Positions 43,401-58,400 of a stretch of 64,000 bases of DNA are shown piece after piece (position 1 is the stretch's first letter; each line of letters begins with the position of its first letter). The notes below the pieces were generated by a model, which saw nothing but the letters and a program-made list of their open reading frames with translations, was not told the DNA's origin and made no database searches. Location of the stretch: the NCBI GenBank assembly GCA_008694505.1, contig VZDJ01000049.1:62001-126000 (forward strand). The letters are read 5' to 3'. The position numbers and the translations under genes were made by a program. Origin of the DNA: Cyanoderma ruficeps. Its lineage: Eukaryota > Chordata > Aves > Passeriformes > Timaliidae.

Positions 43401-46400
43401 AAAAAAGGGAAGGAGAGATCAAGGTTTTGGTACCTTGAGCTACCAAAGCCTAAGGTGACAGCAAATCACAAGAGGAAGCTAGAGGGCTGGGTCACATTCA
43501 ACATCTGTCACTGCTCAATTAAGCTTGCTTTTCCAAGTGGATTCTGCACACCCTCAGAAACAGAACTCCATAAAAGCTACAGAATCGGTAAGAGAAAAAA
43601 CTGAACCTAGCTTATTGCAAAATGTACCAGAAGTTACACAGGTCCTCTGCTGTAAATGGAAAGTAGCAATCTGTTTTGTAGACAACAGCAAGTTTCACCC
43701 CTTACCTCAGGTCTACACTTTTGATGTGACTCATACGGTTCAGCACTGTCAGGTCCAGGGTCTCTAGCAAGTTCCCTGCCAGGGCTAGTTTGTCTAAGGT
43801 GACAAGTTTCTCACAAATTGCTGGCAGTTCACAGAAGTTATTGAAGGAGAGCCCAAGACAGCTGAGCTGCTGAAGGTTTCCCATCTCTTCTGGTAAGGAT
43901 GTGAGGAAATTGCCATCAAGCCAGAAGGTCTGGAGACTGCAACAGTGAAAGAGAGAAAGAAAATAATTCTGCAAAGAGTAGTGAACATCACATTTAGTAT
44001 TTTCAGTAAGTTTCTTTGTAGAGTTAGTTGGTCTCAATGTGGTTATTTTTAAAGGTACCTAACAGCTAATTTTATTTTTATACACGTAAAGTTACTGAAG
44101 TACTTTTACCACACATATGATAGGCTTGGAACTTCCAGTTGTGCCAAAGATTGTGAGTTAACACAAGCAAAATACAAATCAGTACTTACCTTGTAAATGA
44201 AAGATATTTACTTAATTACTTGGTTTTCTACAAATGGCACAGTTTAATCACACCTCCTACCACACTAATGCACTAGTAGAAGATTTTTAGACTCTAGTTG
44301 TCCATTCCAACACACACTCAGAAAAGAATAACGTAGCTTTCTGCTGTATGATTCTGTATGTTGTTTCAAAGGCTGTATGCTTTTGAGACTCAGATCCCAA
44401 ACATACATTTCCCTTGTTATGATTATGTTCTAACAGAGACCTTCTGTGTTTAGTGGTGGTAGAAATGAAATCTGAAGCCACAAAAAGTTCTTATGAATAA
44501 GGGCTCAAGGAGTCATCAAAGTAACTGGACCCATAACTAAGCTGTAAACCTCTAAGCCTACATATGGCTTTTTCTTCACAGTTTGCATATGACTAAAAGA
44601 TCATTCTGGAAATTACTTGCTCACGTCCACTGTGGCTGCAGACACTCCTTTTTTAAGGATACGAGGTGAAGGAAAAGCAGGCCACAATAAACCAACAATT
44701 TAATATTGATGTTTATCTATACAAATCTACTAACAGTCTTGCAATTGTATTTACCAAAGCTTAAGCTCTTATGCATTTGGGGTAGCTACCAAGGAAAATG
44801 GACAAGGCTCCAGCAAACACTTTAAGACAAAATTTTCAGAGGGGATTGCTCAAGTATTTTCATGTTAAAATCCTCTAACACAAAAAGCAGCCAAATCTGT
44901 AAAACACAATCAAACATACCAGTGCTGACAAAAATCACTAGACCCCTGTGAGAAGTTATCACAGAAAAGTTTTCTATAATAAATTAAAACTTCAACAGAA
45001 ATTGCATCAGTACATAAAATATTAAATTCAAATAATAAATGCAGAAAGTCAGACAACTCTGCAGCTGCAGAAAAATGCACATAGACATATTTGAGAAACA
45101 ATACAATTGCTTCCACTACTTTATTTACAACAAGTTTCCTCATTTTTCCTGCACCAGCAGCTGTGGTGTGTTAATAGTAGTGATTAAGGGATTGGACATC
45201 TTAGTTCTTGACCTTCTGCTGGAGTCAAATTAATCATTCAGCCTTCATGGGCAAAACAGGCTGCCCTAGAATTCACACTTTCCAAAACAGTACCTGCACA
45301 TCAGTACTGCTCAGCTGAGGCACCAAGGATATTTATGATCATAGATGTAAAGAACATACTCACTTCAACAGTTTCCCAATCTGACTTGGCAAGTAATGAA
45401 GTCCATTACAGGAAATATTAAGCTCTGTCAGAGTAGAGATCTCACACAGTGATACAGGAAACTCTCCCAGTTTATTATGAGACAAGTTCAGACTCTTCAG
45501 CTGAGAAAACCTATTGGCAAGAGCACTAGTTAATTCACAAACCCACATGTCTAAAAGCAAAAATACACAAAACACTCATAAAAAATTCTTTAGTTTTTGT
45601 ACACTGGTGATACAGTCAGCTAACTCATTACAGGAGTACCTGCATAAATATGGGTTTAAGTCATTGATACTTTTCTCAATGGTCATGCTGAAAGTGGTCA
45701 AATACCGTGGGTTTACTGCAGAAACTGCTAACAACCTTCTACCCCAACTTGACAAGCTTCCTCATAGTGACTAAGATTAAGGTGACTAAAATGCTGAGTT
45801 CAAAAAATTTACCTTAAAAGAATTAACTACAGTAAGAGTCTACAATTACATAGCTTGGGAAAAGAGGAGCTGAAAACTTTCATTGGGACTATTCTGAGAA
45901 AAAAACAGAACAGGAGAATCCCCTTTCCAAGTTGGGTGCAACAGAAAGCCAAGCAGTAAAAGGGAAAACTAGGAAAGCCCCTGCATCATGCTGGGAAAAC
46001 CCAAGACCTGCACCCAGAGGTCCTTGAACAAGATCGCACAACTACAGCATCCCTTGCTCACCAGACTGCATCCTGCGTATTGCCCCAAGAGCAGACAGCC
46101 CCACAGTCACTACAGTCCAACCAGTGCTCGAGAAATGGTTACCTATTTCTAGCTCCTTCAATCACCAGGTCCCAAGAGAGAGAGAAGGAACTTGGCATGG
46201 CTGGCGTAACCTACAGCAGGATTTTCCTGCAAGAGTTCCTGCCTCCTTCTACAGGAAGCAAAAGTATTGTTGCCCAGGTAATAGCCTCTTCATCCAAAAT
46301 TGGAACCACCAGAAATTAATTCAGTGGGGAAATTAATATCTCATTTCTATGAGATAACTGCAAATTTCATGTACTAGAGAACTACTTCTTGGAAACACGC

Positions 46401-49400
46401 AGTTATTCATCTGCCTCACCTACCCAACTTTTCCCAAGCATGATGAGTAGCTCTTATTTTGAAGCAAATGTTTTAATATAGGTAACAAAACCAAGGTTAA
46501 TTAGCTTGAGGGAGAATAACTCCTAGCTTGAGATGTCTTGAAATATAAGACTGAAAGGTTTTGGAGTTGTTCTCTTCTTCATAGTGACCTTTTTCGGATT
46601 CAAAATACTTGTAACAATCTGTGTAGGAACTATGCATAATACTTCTCCATTTTGCTTTATAACTTTGGAGGGTGTTGTTCTTTTGAAAGAGAGAGCATAG
46701 CTGAAACTTGGACATGGTTTGTTTGCTTTGAGCACCCCATCATATGAATAAGGGCACAGGCATTTTTGTTTGCTGCAGCTGCAGACTCTCTTGTACTGCA
46801 ACTGAAAGCCAAAGAGAAAAAGATGCTATGTTGGTAAAAGCCTTCCTCAAAGGAAGGATAATGCAAAGACCTAACAAGGATACAAAAATCAGAAATTTGC
46901 ACACAGAACTCCACCACAGCATTGGAAAAGAAGAAAACAATGAGGATGAACCTAAGGATTTGAGCTATCTCATTAGTAGGTTCAACTTTTTAGGACAGGT
47001 CACGGCTCTCAGGGTTTAAAATCAGCAAACACTTTAATAAAACTCCTTTCGCAGGAGCTCTGCAATGGCTTTTGCTACACCTGTTCTTAGCGCCACTTCT
47101 CTCTCACTAACAGCATAGTGAGAAGCTGCTCTGAGACAAACAGCATTAAACATAACAGCATAAACATAACAACTAATGTTTAGAATTCATCCCTCTGCAA
47201 AAATATCAAAGCAAGCACAAGAGGGGCATTAAAGTTTACAGAAGTTGAAGGGAAACTGGTACATGACACATCTTGGTCTGAGATTCCTCAAGCAGATTTT
47301 CATACTCAGTGGGGAGGACAATACTCAAAAGCCTTTTGAGTTCTGTTCCTTCTTCTTTGCCTCAGTAAGCTCCTGCAGTGACACAGGAGTGGAGTAGAAT
47401 GGAAATTCACTCATTCAAGCTGTATACATGAACCAAGTATTATATGGGATAAAGATCCCAAAATCGTTGTGGCTCCTCAGGTTTTGGTTTGTGCTCTCAC
47501 AGGGCATACTGAGACAGCAAAGAGGTATGGAACCACACCAGAGAATCTTCCATGGGATGACCACCCTCTGTTTAGAAGCCCAAACTGGTGCTGCCCTGAA
47601 ATATTCCAAGTTTAACACATCCTGTTCTGCCACCAAAGCATGCCAGCACAAATCTGTATGAACTACCTAGAACACTGACAAGAGACATGCAGATGTACTC
47701 ACGTGTGCGCACACACATATCAACAAAGACCAGATCTCAGTGTTTTTCAGACAAGGGAGATACTTGAAAGACACTACAATACATAAAAAATAAGCTAGGA
47801 GATGTAACAAAGCAGGTAGGGTTATTTAATGCCCTTTGCTCAACATTCTCCCTTTAGCTAATTATTTTTGCTCCATTATGACAGTTATAGGTAATTAAGA
47901 CTCCTAGAGCTTGAAAGTTGCTCAGAGGAAGAGATCTGATGATTGTGAAAAATTTTGCTGTTGGGAATTGAGTCTCGAGGCACTGAGAGCACCTACTGCA
48001 AGTGAGCAAGGGTCTTCTTGTGGTGCTGTAATCTTAGAAGCATCCTAAAAACCTCAGATAGAAAATCTTCTCAAAAGGCAATGAGCAGCCTTATGTGGGC
48101 TACCTAATGCTACCTGTTTATTCAAGATTGTGTGAAGTGAGAGCTTCTTTTACGGCTTTTGTTTGTTTGAGGATTTCAGCTTCATCAGACATAGTCACTG
48201 CCAGGAAAAGAGTTGAGTTTCTGACATGTCAGATTTCTTGTTGACTACACGCAAGGCCAAAAGAAATTTCAAGCCCCTTTGCTGATCCTGTGAACCAAGG
48301 ATACTGCATTTTAGAAAATAAAGTTCTGATGTGCTTTTCAAAATCATACAATGTATTTTAAGAGACAAGTAGAAAGCAAAATCTTAAATTATTTTAAGCA
48401 GCTTCTCCAGTAACAGAATCTATTTAATGGAATAAATCTATTAAATGGAAAACTTTTAGGCAAGTTTGGAAAACCAGACTAGACTCTGGCTCTCAATGAA
48501 ACTGCAAAGAATTCCCAAAAGTGAGCAACTTTTTTCATTGTATACTCTTATAGATACCTGGGCATCTCATTACTCTGTAGGAAGAAAAATTAAATAGTGC
48601 AGTAGTAGGCCCCTAGAGACAAAGAAAACAAAAACACACCCCTCCCCACCCCGCCAAAAACCCTCCCAATAAACCAAAATGACAAAAAACAACCAAACCT
48701 CAAAACCACAACAACAAACCAAAACAACCAAACAACAAAAAAACAGTTTTGCAAAGTTTCTCCAAATACATTTTCCTTAGGGCATAATGTGTTCCGAACA
48801 GAGCCATTGGATAATATTACTATAGGCATCCTATCATTTTCAAAAGTCATAGAGTAACTCCTTGAATTCTATTTACCATGGTTGCTGTATATATCAACAG
48901 ACTAATCTACCCCTAGATTTTTATGATTTTGGGGAATTAATTTAAAAATATTTTTGTACGACTCCTTCACTTACCTAAGATGACTACATCATGCTTCCAT
49001 ACCATCACATAACTGCTACTCTCTTAAAAGCAGATCATCACAAGTTTCCAAAGCAAAGCTGAAGTCTCACAGGCCCTCTGCCAATTCCAAATGAACATTA
49101 AGAACTTGCCAAAACAGGGTTTTTCAGACTTAAACTTCTTCCTACAAACACTTACTCACAATAGCAGCATTATGCTTTTCCTTGCCTTTTATTTTATAGC
49201 CCAAGATGCTCTCTGCTTAGCAAGCAGCCTAACATCACTATTGCATCTTGTCCATACAAATGGCATGTCACCCCACAAGGCTTATCTCAAATCAGAGTTA
49301 GCACAGAATCTGTGGAAGAGAGCTCAGGGATACTATAAATTGTTGGAAGTTTATTCCTGCTTGTGCTGCCCAGTTCCACTTCCAACCCCCACACATGTTA

Positions 49401-52400
49401 GAGCTTCCTAAAGATCAATTTTTTTACCATCCTCAAGGGGACAAGCAATACTTCACTCCTATATCCACATGTCAAGGACTCCAAATGTAGAAGAAAAATT
49501 ATTCTTTGCAGACCTGTAAAGAGAATCAAGACTCCCTGCTCCACTTGTTCTCATAAAATTGTGGCGTAAGTTGAGGTAGGTGATATCTTGACTGTAGAAG
49601 AGGTGCTCTGGTACTTCCTCAAGGCTGTAGCATGAAAGGTCAACTGTGCTAAATCGCATAGACACAATCTGAAAAGAAAGAGAAAAAGCTGCACCTGTGC
49701 AACAAACTTTCTCTGGATGTCTAATGAAAGGCCAAAGAATACAAGTAGTAAACAATTTGCAAGAATATGAAAGAAGCCCTTGCACCTACCAGGTAGAGTC
49801 CATGCAGGAAATGTGAGTACATGAAGTACAAGCCCTTTGCTACAGCTCTGACAAGGATGCATAGCTGCCAGGACTCACACAAAGCCTTGCTCTGTATGTG
49901 CACTGGGCACACTACCTAAGGCTAGACTGTAAGAAAGCCAATGTAATAGAGGAAAACAGATCTTTGAGGAAACTCTATTGAGAAAGCAAAATCTCCAAGT
50001 GCCTTCCAAACGTGCAAGAAGCAACAGGAAGCAGTTGATTTTCCAGTTCAGTTCTCTGAGGTTTACAGAACCTCTGCCTGGCCTAGCTGCTTCTTCTGTA
50101 CTTTTAGCTACTTTCCTCTTTTATTAGCTTGTTGAGGGTATAGAATTTGACATATAACTTGTTACAAAAAGGCTTCATAAATTATGGTTTTGCAACATTT
50201 CATAAAGTTTCTGCAAATCTCAGATGTCCTTTCATTAAGTATGTTTTGTCTTGAGGTCTTTGGTGCTTAATTTGACATTTTTTGACCTGCTTTATCCCAT
50301 ACATATTTTGTATTTCATAATATCCTTGCTGACCTACTATCTCTCGGTAATTTAAACCTATCAGGGCAGCCCTGTGAATGTCCAGGTCATACTTCGGGTA
50401 CGTTCAAGTATGGCAACAAACGCAATCTGTAAGTTTCTATGGCTGTAGCCAGTACCTGTGGTTTGCTCTAGGGACCTGTGATTAAGTTAGTCTTGTAGGT
50501 GCAACAGAGGTTGAAACAGCACAGAACCACTGCTCGACATTGTTGCACAGGTAAAAAAAAAGAGAAGGCTAACAGAAAAATCTTTGTAGTCCAGAGCATG
50601 AAGCAAATAAAGCTGGAAAGTGTCCTGGGTATTCTCCAGAATCCCTAACTTCATCTCTGACTGTAGACCAAGCTTGCATCAGAATACCCTTCCTGTGGTG
50701 TGCCCTGCACCCACGATCCAAACTACACTGTCCCCCCCATGGCCTCACCGTGGATGCTTGCCGGTGCCACCGCTGGCACTCTGCCAGCGTTTCAAAGGAA
50801 ATGTGGTATGTCTGAGCTTGTGCCCCAGCAGATGTGAAAGCAAGGGTGTACTGCCGACGTTTTATCTCTTCCACCTGCAGAGGGAGAATTCACATCAACA
50901 GTCTGCCTAAGTGCCAGCAATTACAGCTGACCTGAAGTCTAGGGTGAGGTATCACTGACCACCAGTAACACTGCATTTTGCTGAAAATACAGCTGCAAAG
51001 TCACTGGAGAAAAACACAGAAGTAAACATGCTTAACATCTTTCTGCTGAAATGGATACAAGTAGTAATTTCTGTCCCATTCATGACATTGGCTACTGCTG
51101 CAAAAGCTGAACTAGTGTCTCTTTGTTTTATTAGCCTTCAGACTACTACCTAAGCAAAGCAAGTAGAAAGGGGTTGGGCACATCAGTGCAGTAATCTGTT
51201 AAAAAAGCCTACAATAATCTCTAGTGGACAATTCCCATCACCATTTCCTCTTCCTTCCCAGTCTACATGGAGCTAAACAAAAAAAAGCCTTACCTTCCCT
51301 CCAATGAGAGGCAAGATGTGCATCTTCCCTGCATGGCTGTCCTTTACTGAAGACACAATGAGGCACGTACCACAGAGAGTGACTGAGCGCTCTGCCCACT
51401 TGTGCAGCTGGGTCTTTCCTTTGCGTACGTTATAGACTCCAGAGAGCAGGATGCGATCCAACTGTTCCACTTGACATGGCTTTTCTGAAGAAAAAGGGGA
51501 CAGTAGCACTTACTGTCCATATGTTCTTCATTCTCATCCGTGAGTACAAACAACACAGATTTAACAGGCAAAACCAGTTGTTGTAAAGAACAAGCAGACA
51601 AACTGCACTTTAAAAAAAAGTCTCATGCAGAGGACAAGCAACATCCTCAGTCAGCGCAGGAACGGTGATAGAGCAGCACCATTTGTGCCTCCCAGAACAC
51701 TGTTAGAATGGTTGTCATGCAGTGTGTTTTTAATCCACAGGTAGTTACAGACCTTAGCAAATCCACATGCTTGCCAAATATCCTTCATTCAAATGCAACA
51801 GAAAAGCAATTTTAAACTCTTGTTGAGCCAGCTAAAATCACAGAAACCATTAAATAAGTGGCTTCTACTGGACTTTCAAGGAAGGCCTGGAAAACCAGCT
51901 ACAAAGGAAGTTCCTTCCCTGAAGATGACTGTCCTGGTTTTGCCTGAGATAGAATTTATTTTCTTCCTGGCAGATGGTACAAGGCTGTGTTCTGGCTTCA
52001 GTGTGAGAATAATGTTGATAACACTAAAAAAAAACATTAAAAAACCTGCTGTTTTGGTTGGTGCTCAGCAGCACTCATGCAAGTCAAGGACTACAGCATC
52101 CCATTCTCTGCAGCAAGCAGGTGCACAAGAAACTGCAAGGGAGTGTGGTTGGACCAATTGATCCAAACTAGCAAAGGGGATATTCCACAACGTAGAACAT
52201 CATGCCCAGTATACAAACTGAAGGAACTAGGACAGGAGCGCTGAGCACTGCTACAGGAAGGACACCAGTGTGATGAGCAGTGTATTGTGTATCACTTGTG
52301 TTTTATTCCTCTCTCTTTTGTTATTTCCCTTTTCATTACAATTGTTATTATTTTACTTTATTTCAATTGTTGCCAGTCCACAGGTATCACCTTTTTTCCG

Positions 52401-55400
52401 TTCTCCTTCCCATCCCATGGAGGAAGCAGTGTGTGAGTGAGCAGATGAATGGTGCTTACTGGGTGGCTGGGGTTAAACCACAACAGTCCTTTTACACAAA
52501 GGGCAGAGACAGATCTTACCAGACTGTTTTAAAACAAATTTGCCATAAGCATTTATTGTATTGGTTTAACAGTGGCTGGTCACAATGTTGATTTGTTTGC
52601 TTGATTTTGTTGCACTTGTTGTCAAGGTTGCATTATGTTACACCTTATCTGCTGTAAAGGCTGGGTTAAGGTTATGGTGTTGTATTTTGTAATCTGGTCT
52701 GTGTGCTCAGCATGGCCCTTACCTCTGTGCTCTGGTGCCATTTAGTGGAAAATATCATTAACGACACCATTTGCCTTTTTTCCTCAGAGAGCCCACCTTG
52801 GGAGTGGACACATCCCACACCCTCCTTTTCTCCTCCAGGTTAATTACAACAGCATTTGGGAATTGTTAATATTCATGGGATGTTAAAACCAGTGTGGTTT
52901 CCTATTGCTAGGCACCATGAATCTGGTTCAGGTCTTGTTTAGGGAGAAGCAACTATTTGTGGCCACCCCAACCCTGTGACAAGCCACTGCGACTACTCAG
53001 ACTGGACTGGGGTCAGACTGCTGCCTATGGCTGCCACACTAGACACACTTCAGGTCAACTATTCAGCTTCTGGAGTCGGGATTACAGAGGATTTGGGGCT
53101 CACAATACTCTAACTGAAAGAGAAGCTGGTAGCATATGAAGAGGTTTGAGCTGCTTCAGAGCTGACTGGCACTGAGGTCCAGCTGCTCCCGGCACCCTAC
53201 TAGGGTGCTGCGCTGGATGTTCAAACTGATGCTATGTGGAGTAAGCAGGTTACACTGATTAGACAGTAAGCTTCTATAAGAAAACCATACTCCAAACATT
53301 TATCAGGAGCAGTTAACTACTAACCCAAGCTGTAATATTGTTTCTCAGTTATACAGCAGGATCTTCAGCTTGCCAAATCTAAAGCATTGTCTTGACATCC
53401 ATATCTGGCTGAATTTAGCTGAAACATTTGTTTATTTACAATAGTTTTGTTTCACGGACATGAAGTTTGACATGTCCTTTACTGATGAGACACTGTAAGA
53501 ATCCACAGAAAAAATTACTTCGATTTCACCAAGCTGAAAGATCAGCAGCACATATGTAAGAAAACGTTATCATGGGACTAAAAGTGGTATCCTACCACTA
53601 ACTGCCACAGCAGCACTGTTCCAAGCATTACTACACAGCTACACCAATCCTCCACTTTCCCCCTGTGCTTCAAAACCATGACACCTATCCTAGAGTGTGT
53701 CAATGGGCAGCCATGGAAACAGTCAGGTGGCTGGAACATCACTCCTATGGAGACAGGCTGAGAGAGGTGAGGTTGTTCAGCCTTCCCTGGAGAAGTGAAG
53801 GCTCTGGGAAGGCCTTCTTGCAGCTTTTCCACATATAAAGGCAGCTTATAAGAAAGGCATAAAGAGACATTTTATAAAGTGGCAGAACAACAGGCCATGT
53901 TTCTAAACTGAAAGAGGGCAAATTTACACTGGACATAAGGAAGAAATATTTTATGGGGAGGATGAGGAGGCCCTGGCACAGGTTGCCCAGAGAAGCTGTG
54001 GCTGCTCTATCTCTGGAAGTGTCCAAGGCCAGGCTGGTGGGGCATGGAGAAATGTGGGCTAGTGGAAGGTGTCCCTGCCCATGACAGGAGGGTGGAACTA
54101 GATGATCTTTAAGGTTCCTTCCAACTAAAACCAGTCTGTGATGCCATGATTCGAAGTAAAGTTTCTCTGGTTAAAATCCATTACTTCCTCATGTTCTCAG
54201 CTCCAGGCTTTGCAAACTTACTGTATCATCCTCCAAAGCATCCCCTCTAATTCCTCCCCTACCTTTAAGAATCACTTTGTCAGCATTTGCTTGTACTTCC
54301 TTAAAACACGTGTCCTGAACACTCTTCAACCCTTATACTTCTTCCTTCATAGCCTTCTTCTAAGCAGACCAGCCACCCATGCTGACTGAAACTACTCAAT
54401 TACATTTTATCTGCTTGGTTCCATGAAGTTAAGTAGCTGCTCGTGAATCCTCAGCAGTTCCTGCTTGACATACCCAAGCTTCTGTTTTTTCCTCAGAAGT
54501 TCTCCATAACCCTATCCTTGATGCCTATACTCCTTCCAGCTGAAGTAACTTCTGACTCCCTGTTCCTTGCCCCATAAATCCAGACTATGCATGTCACACT
54601 TCTTTCCATCCATTACACTTCGTGTTTTGCACATATATATATATATGTTTGTAGATGGCTAGCAGCTTAGCCTGGCTGCCCAGATCCACAATGCAAGAAC
54701 AATTTTCCGTTAAAAGCATTTTGGTTTTCTTTTTCTGAAATGCAAAAAGTACACAAGTGAAGTACTTACAAGTAAGGAATAATTTCCTTATTATCTTTCC
54801 TCATCTTCATTTCTTTTCCATTTCCTCTTAACTTCAGTGAATTCCCTTTCTGACTGCTAGCACCATATGCCCAGAGGTAACCCTGTTACCTGTGGCTCCT
54901 TGTGTATACTGCATCCTACCCAAACCAATTCAACAGCCCACACTCCAAAGTCTTGCTTCTGCAATCCAGTGCCCTAGGTTTCTGATGGCAGCCTGCGTTA
55001 TTGTTAACCAGCTGGCACGTTTGCTCTTCACTATTTAAAGGCTGTGGAGGTATTTGACCAGGAGCTTCCTTGCCCATATGCACAAACTTTTTGCAAATAC
55101 AATCTTCATGCACATCTAAATGAAACTGTCATATGTTTCTGACCCCAGTGGGAGCTCCAAGTCATCAGTTGCAATATTTGAAGCTAAAGACAGCAGAGCA
55201 ATCTTGTGCCTTCCTGTGGACCTGTCTTTTCTCAAGTCATAGACAGGATCAAGAGAACTACAGAAGTGTGATGTTTTTCCTATTAATCTTGAAAACGTTT
55301 TGTTTTAAGAAATGCTTACTGGTACTGCAGGTGCCTGATGTAGCCCTCTATAAACCCAACAGGTTGATGACTCAGGATTTAGCCGTGTTCCAGCTCATAG

Positions 55401-58400
55401 TTACAGCTGCAGGAACAGTGAAAGTGTGCACACACACAATTTCTTACCACTGTAAAAGCGAATCATACAGCTGAGATCAGAGTTTGTTGCCTCTTCCTGC
55501 ATTCTGAGAGGATCATCAAAACCCAACCCAGCCAAGTAGTCATACACAATCTGAAGGGGTTTTTCTGTGGGCTCCAGCCTCCTGTCAAAACATACATGAA
55601 AAAAGTTTGAGAATGCAAAAAAGATTAAACAAGTCTCAGTACAGCTAAAGCATGACACACCGTCTGTTCTGCTCCTCTGAAAAGGTCTGGCAAGCATGGA
55701 CTCTTGGGTGTCTGCTGCCTGCTTGGCAATCAGCGCTTAAGGACTGCACCACTTGTGAATCACATTGCAGAAGAGAAACACAGAAAAACAGTAACTGGCA
55801 TACGCCACACAATTTGTGGTGAGTATTTCTATTTCATGATTTAAAGAGCACCAGGAGGAATCCACGACAAGACACAAAACTGGAAATACTGCACAAAAAA
55901 GCAGATGCCAAGTAATTCAAAAACCCTATGCATAAGGCCTCAAAATATAAAAGAACTCTTAAACTTTTCTTACAAATTGAGTTTGGAGTAAAGCATTTGA
56001 AGAATCCCCATGAAGAATTACTTAAAAAAAAAAGACAAATTTCCTACTCTCCTCAGCTCACATCAGTGGCTAGAGTCTTATGCTTTGGCAAGTTTACTCA
56101 ATCAGTACATTTAGAAGGATGTTTTAGAACTATGGCAGAAAGCAGGAAGGATTCAGTGGCTAGCTTGAAAAACAGCAATAAGAGAAAGTTCTTGTGAAAC
56201 ATCAAATTTAGTATATTCAGAATGGAAAGTATGTTTTCTGATCCTCTCTTCTCACTTCTTCCAGAGACCCTGAACTATGATTTTCTTCAATAAAAACAAC
56301 AGCTTCTTGCTAAATTACAAGTTTTATTTCAGGAAAAAAAATAGTGTAGAATACTAAGTACTGAAAATGTTAGGTAGGAGTTAAAATATATTTTTCCAAT
56401 GGTCTACTCATTATTCACCATTAAAAAGCCCAATTTTTAATCAAAAAGTGCCTAGCTTCAGATTACAGTCACTGGATCTCACCTGTCACCTCTTCTTTAA
56501 ACAGGAGTTTATAAACCATGTCACTAAACATTTCAAACTTCCTCTTCAAGATAAGGTGCAAGCTGCTTTTAAAATTTTTCTTGCAATAGAGTGAGTCTAC
56601 TTTGATTCAAAAGGATTTTTACCACCAAATTATTTTAGTTTAATCCCTACTCTGTAAGAACATGATTGTTCCCTGTATCCATGCACTGACTACACAAAAC
56701 CACACATATGCATTGGTTCAACTCAAACACTTTTCTGTTCTTGGATCAAACCTGCTCTCAACTCATATCCCTCCAATGCACAACACAGTTCCTTCCTCCT
56801 AAACAGCATCTTTTGGTGACTTATAGCCTCCTTTCTCTCCTTTGCAGTATTTAGAACACTTGTCTTTACATAAATATACCTAGTGATACTGAAAAGCAGT
56901 GTTTTCCAGGGAATACTGCATGCGAAACCATCTAAAGGAATCTGCTGCACTGGTTTCTCAGTAGCCATCACTCCCTCCCCATCCAGGCCCTCCTGAGTTC
57001 TTACCTTTTAGCCTCAGGTTATTAACAGAGCAAACTGAACAATGCAAGTTTACATTTCTTCCTTCAAACAGCTCGTCACCCAAAACAAGATGTTTACACT
57101 GAATAACAGTTTCCAGTTTGTAAAATATTAGTCAATGATCATTGTTTTACTGGTTTATGCATCACTTTTCTCCCTATGACATCAGAACACAGAACCTCAG
57201 GCATTTTGGGTAGGAAGGGCCTTTAAAGGTCATCTACTCCAACCACCCCACCATGGACAGGGACATCTTCGACTTTAACAGGCTGCACACAGAGCCCAGT
57301 CCAACATCTCACTGCAATGAATGACTAATACCTTTGGCAACCAAGCTTGAAATTTCAAAGCATCAAGATTGCTAGCTAGGACCTGTTTTCCACTAAACTT
57401 TGTTGACTAGCATACATCATTTATACAGCGTGTCTTAAAAGGAAACAATTCACTGCTGTATGTATCAAACCTTTCCACTTCTTCTCACCTCTTCTCAAGA
57501 ATAAAACCATTTCTGATTGGTTTTAATAATTATATCAGAATATTTCCACTATTACTGACAACTTTACAAATGTCATCGAATAATTAAGGCAGGACTGATT
57601 TCACAGAACACGCACCATTTACAAATACCTAGTCATCCAGGCTTCCTTTGGAGTCACAAAGACATCTCAAGAAGTAAAATGACCTCAGGTATTTCAAGCA
57701 GATACACTGCAACTCTCACTTCACTTACAGGACCTCGGGATCAGAAGAAGGATTACTCTCAAACTAAGTTTATAGCTTGAAAAGACAATGTAGTTGACCC
57801 AGAAAACCAGTTCTTACTGCTCAATGCTCGCTAAGCCTGTTTAGGGCAAGTCTTCTCCCTACTTTTGTTTTACATAGAAATACATCTACTTACTAGCGAG
57901 AAGCCTGTGTATCAAATAACCCCTTTCCCCTCTCTTCAGAAATTGTCTGTTGGAGTTCCTATTCACTAATAAGCTGATGGCAGCTAAGATAGAATTCCTG
58001 CACAATACGCATGAAAAGCTAACTTATTAAGTGCTGTTTCTTTGCCTGTTTTGTAAGATTGACACAGGACAAGAGATTGGTTCAAAAGACTGAAATGACA
58101 TCAATTCTTCTTTCTTTGCAGAGATTTCTTAAGTTCAAATGAAGGATCTCAGCCCTTTTTAGGACTCTCTGTCAAGATTTACAAGCTCAGAGACAAGTAC
58201 ATCTACAAATATGTAGTTGAGGTTTATTTTACCACTTAATATCTTTTGCTATAGAAACAGATACCAGTTAACACAACACCAAACTTTCAAAAGAGCTTTA
58301 TGAAGTAATCTTGGAAATGACAAACCTGTGTATCTGTCTCCTGTAACAGGCAAGCTATCAGAAACTGTAATGAATAAATAACAGATTGCACTGAACAATA

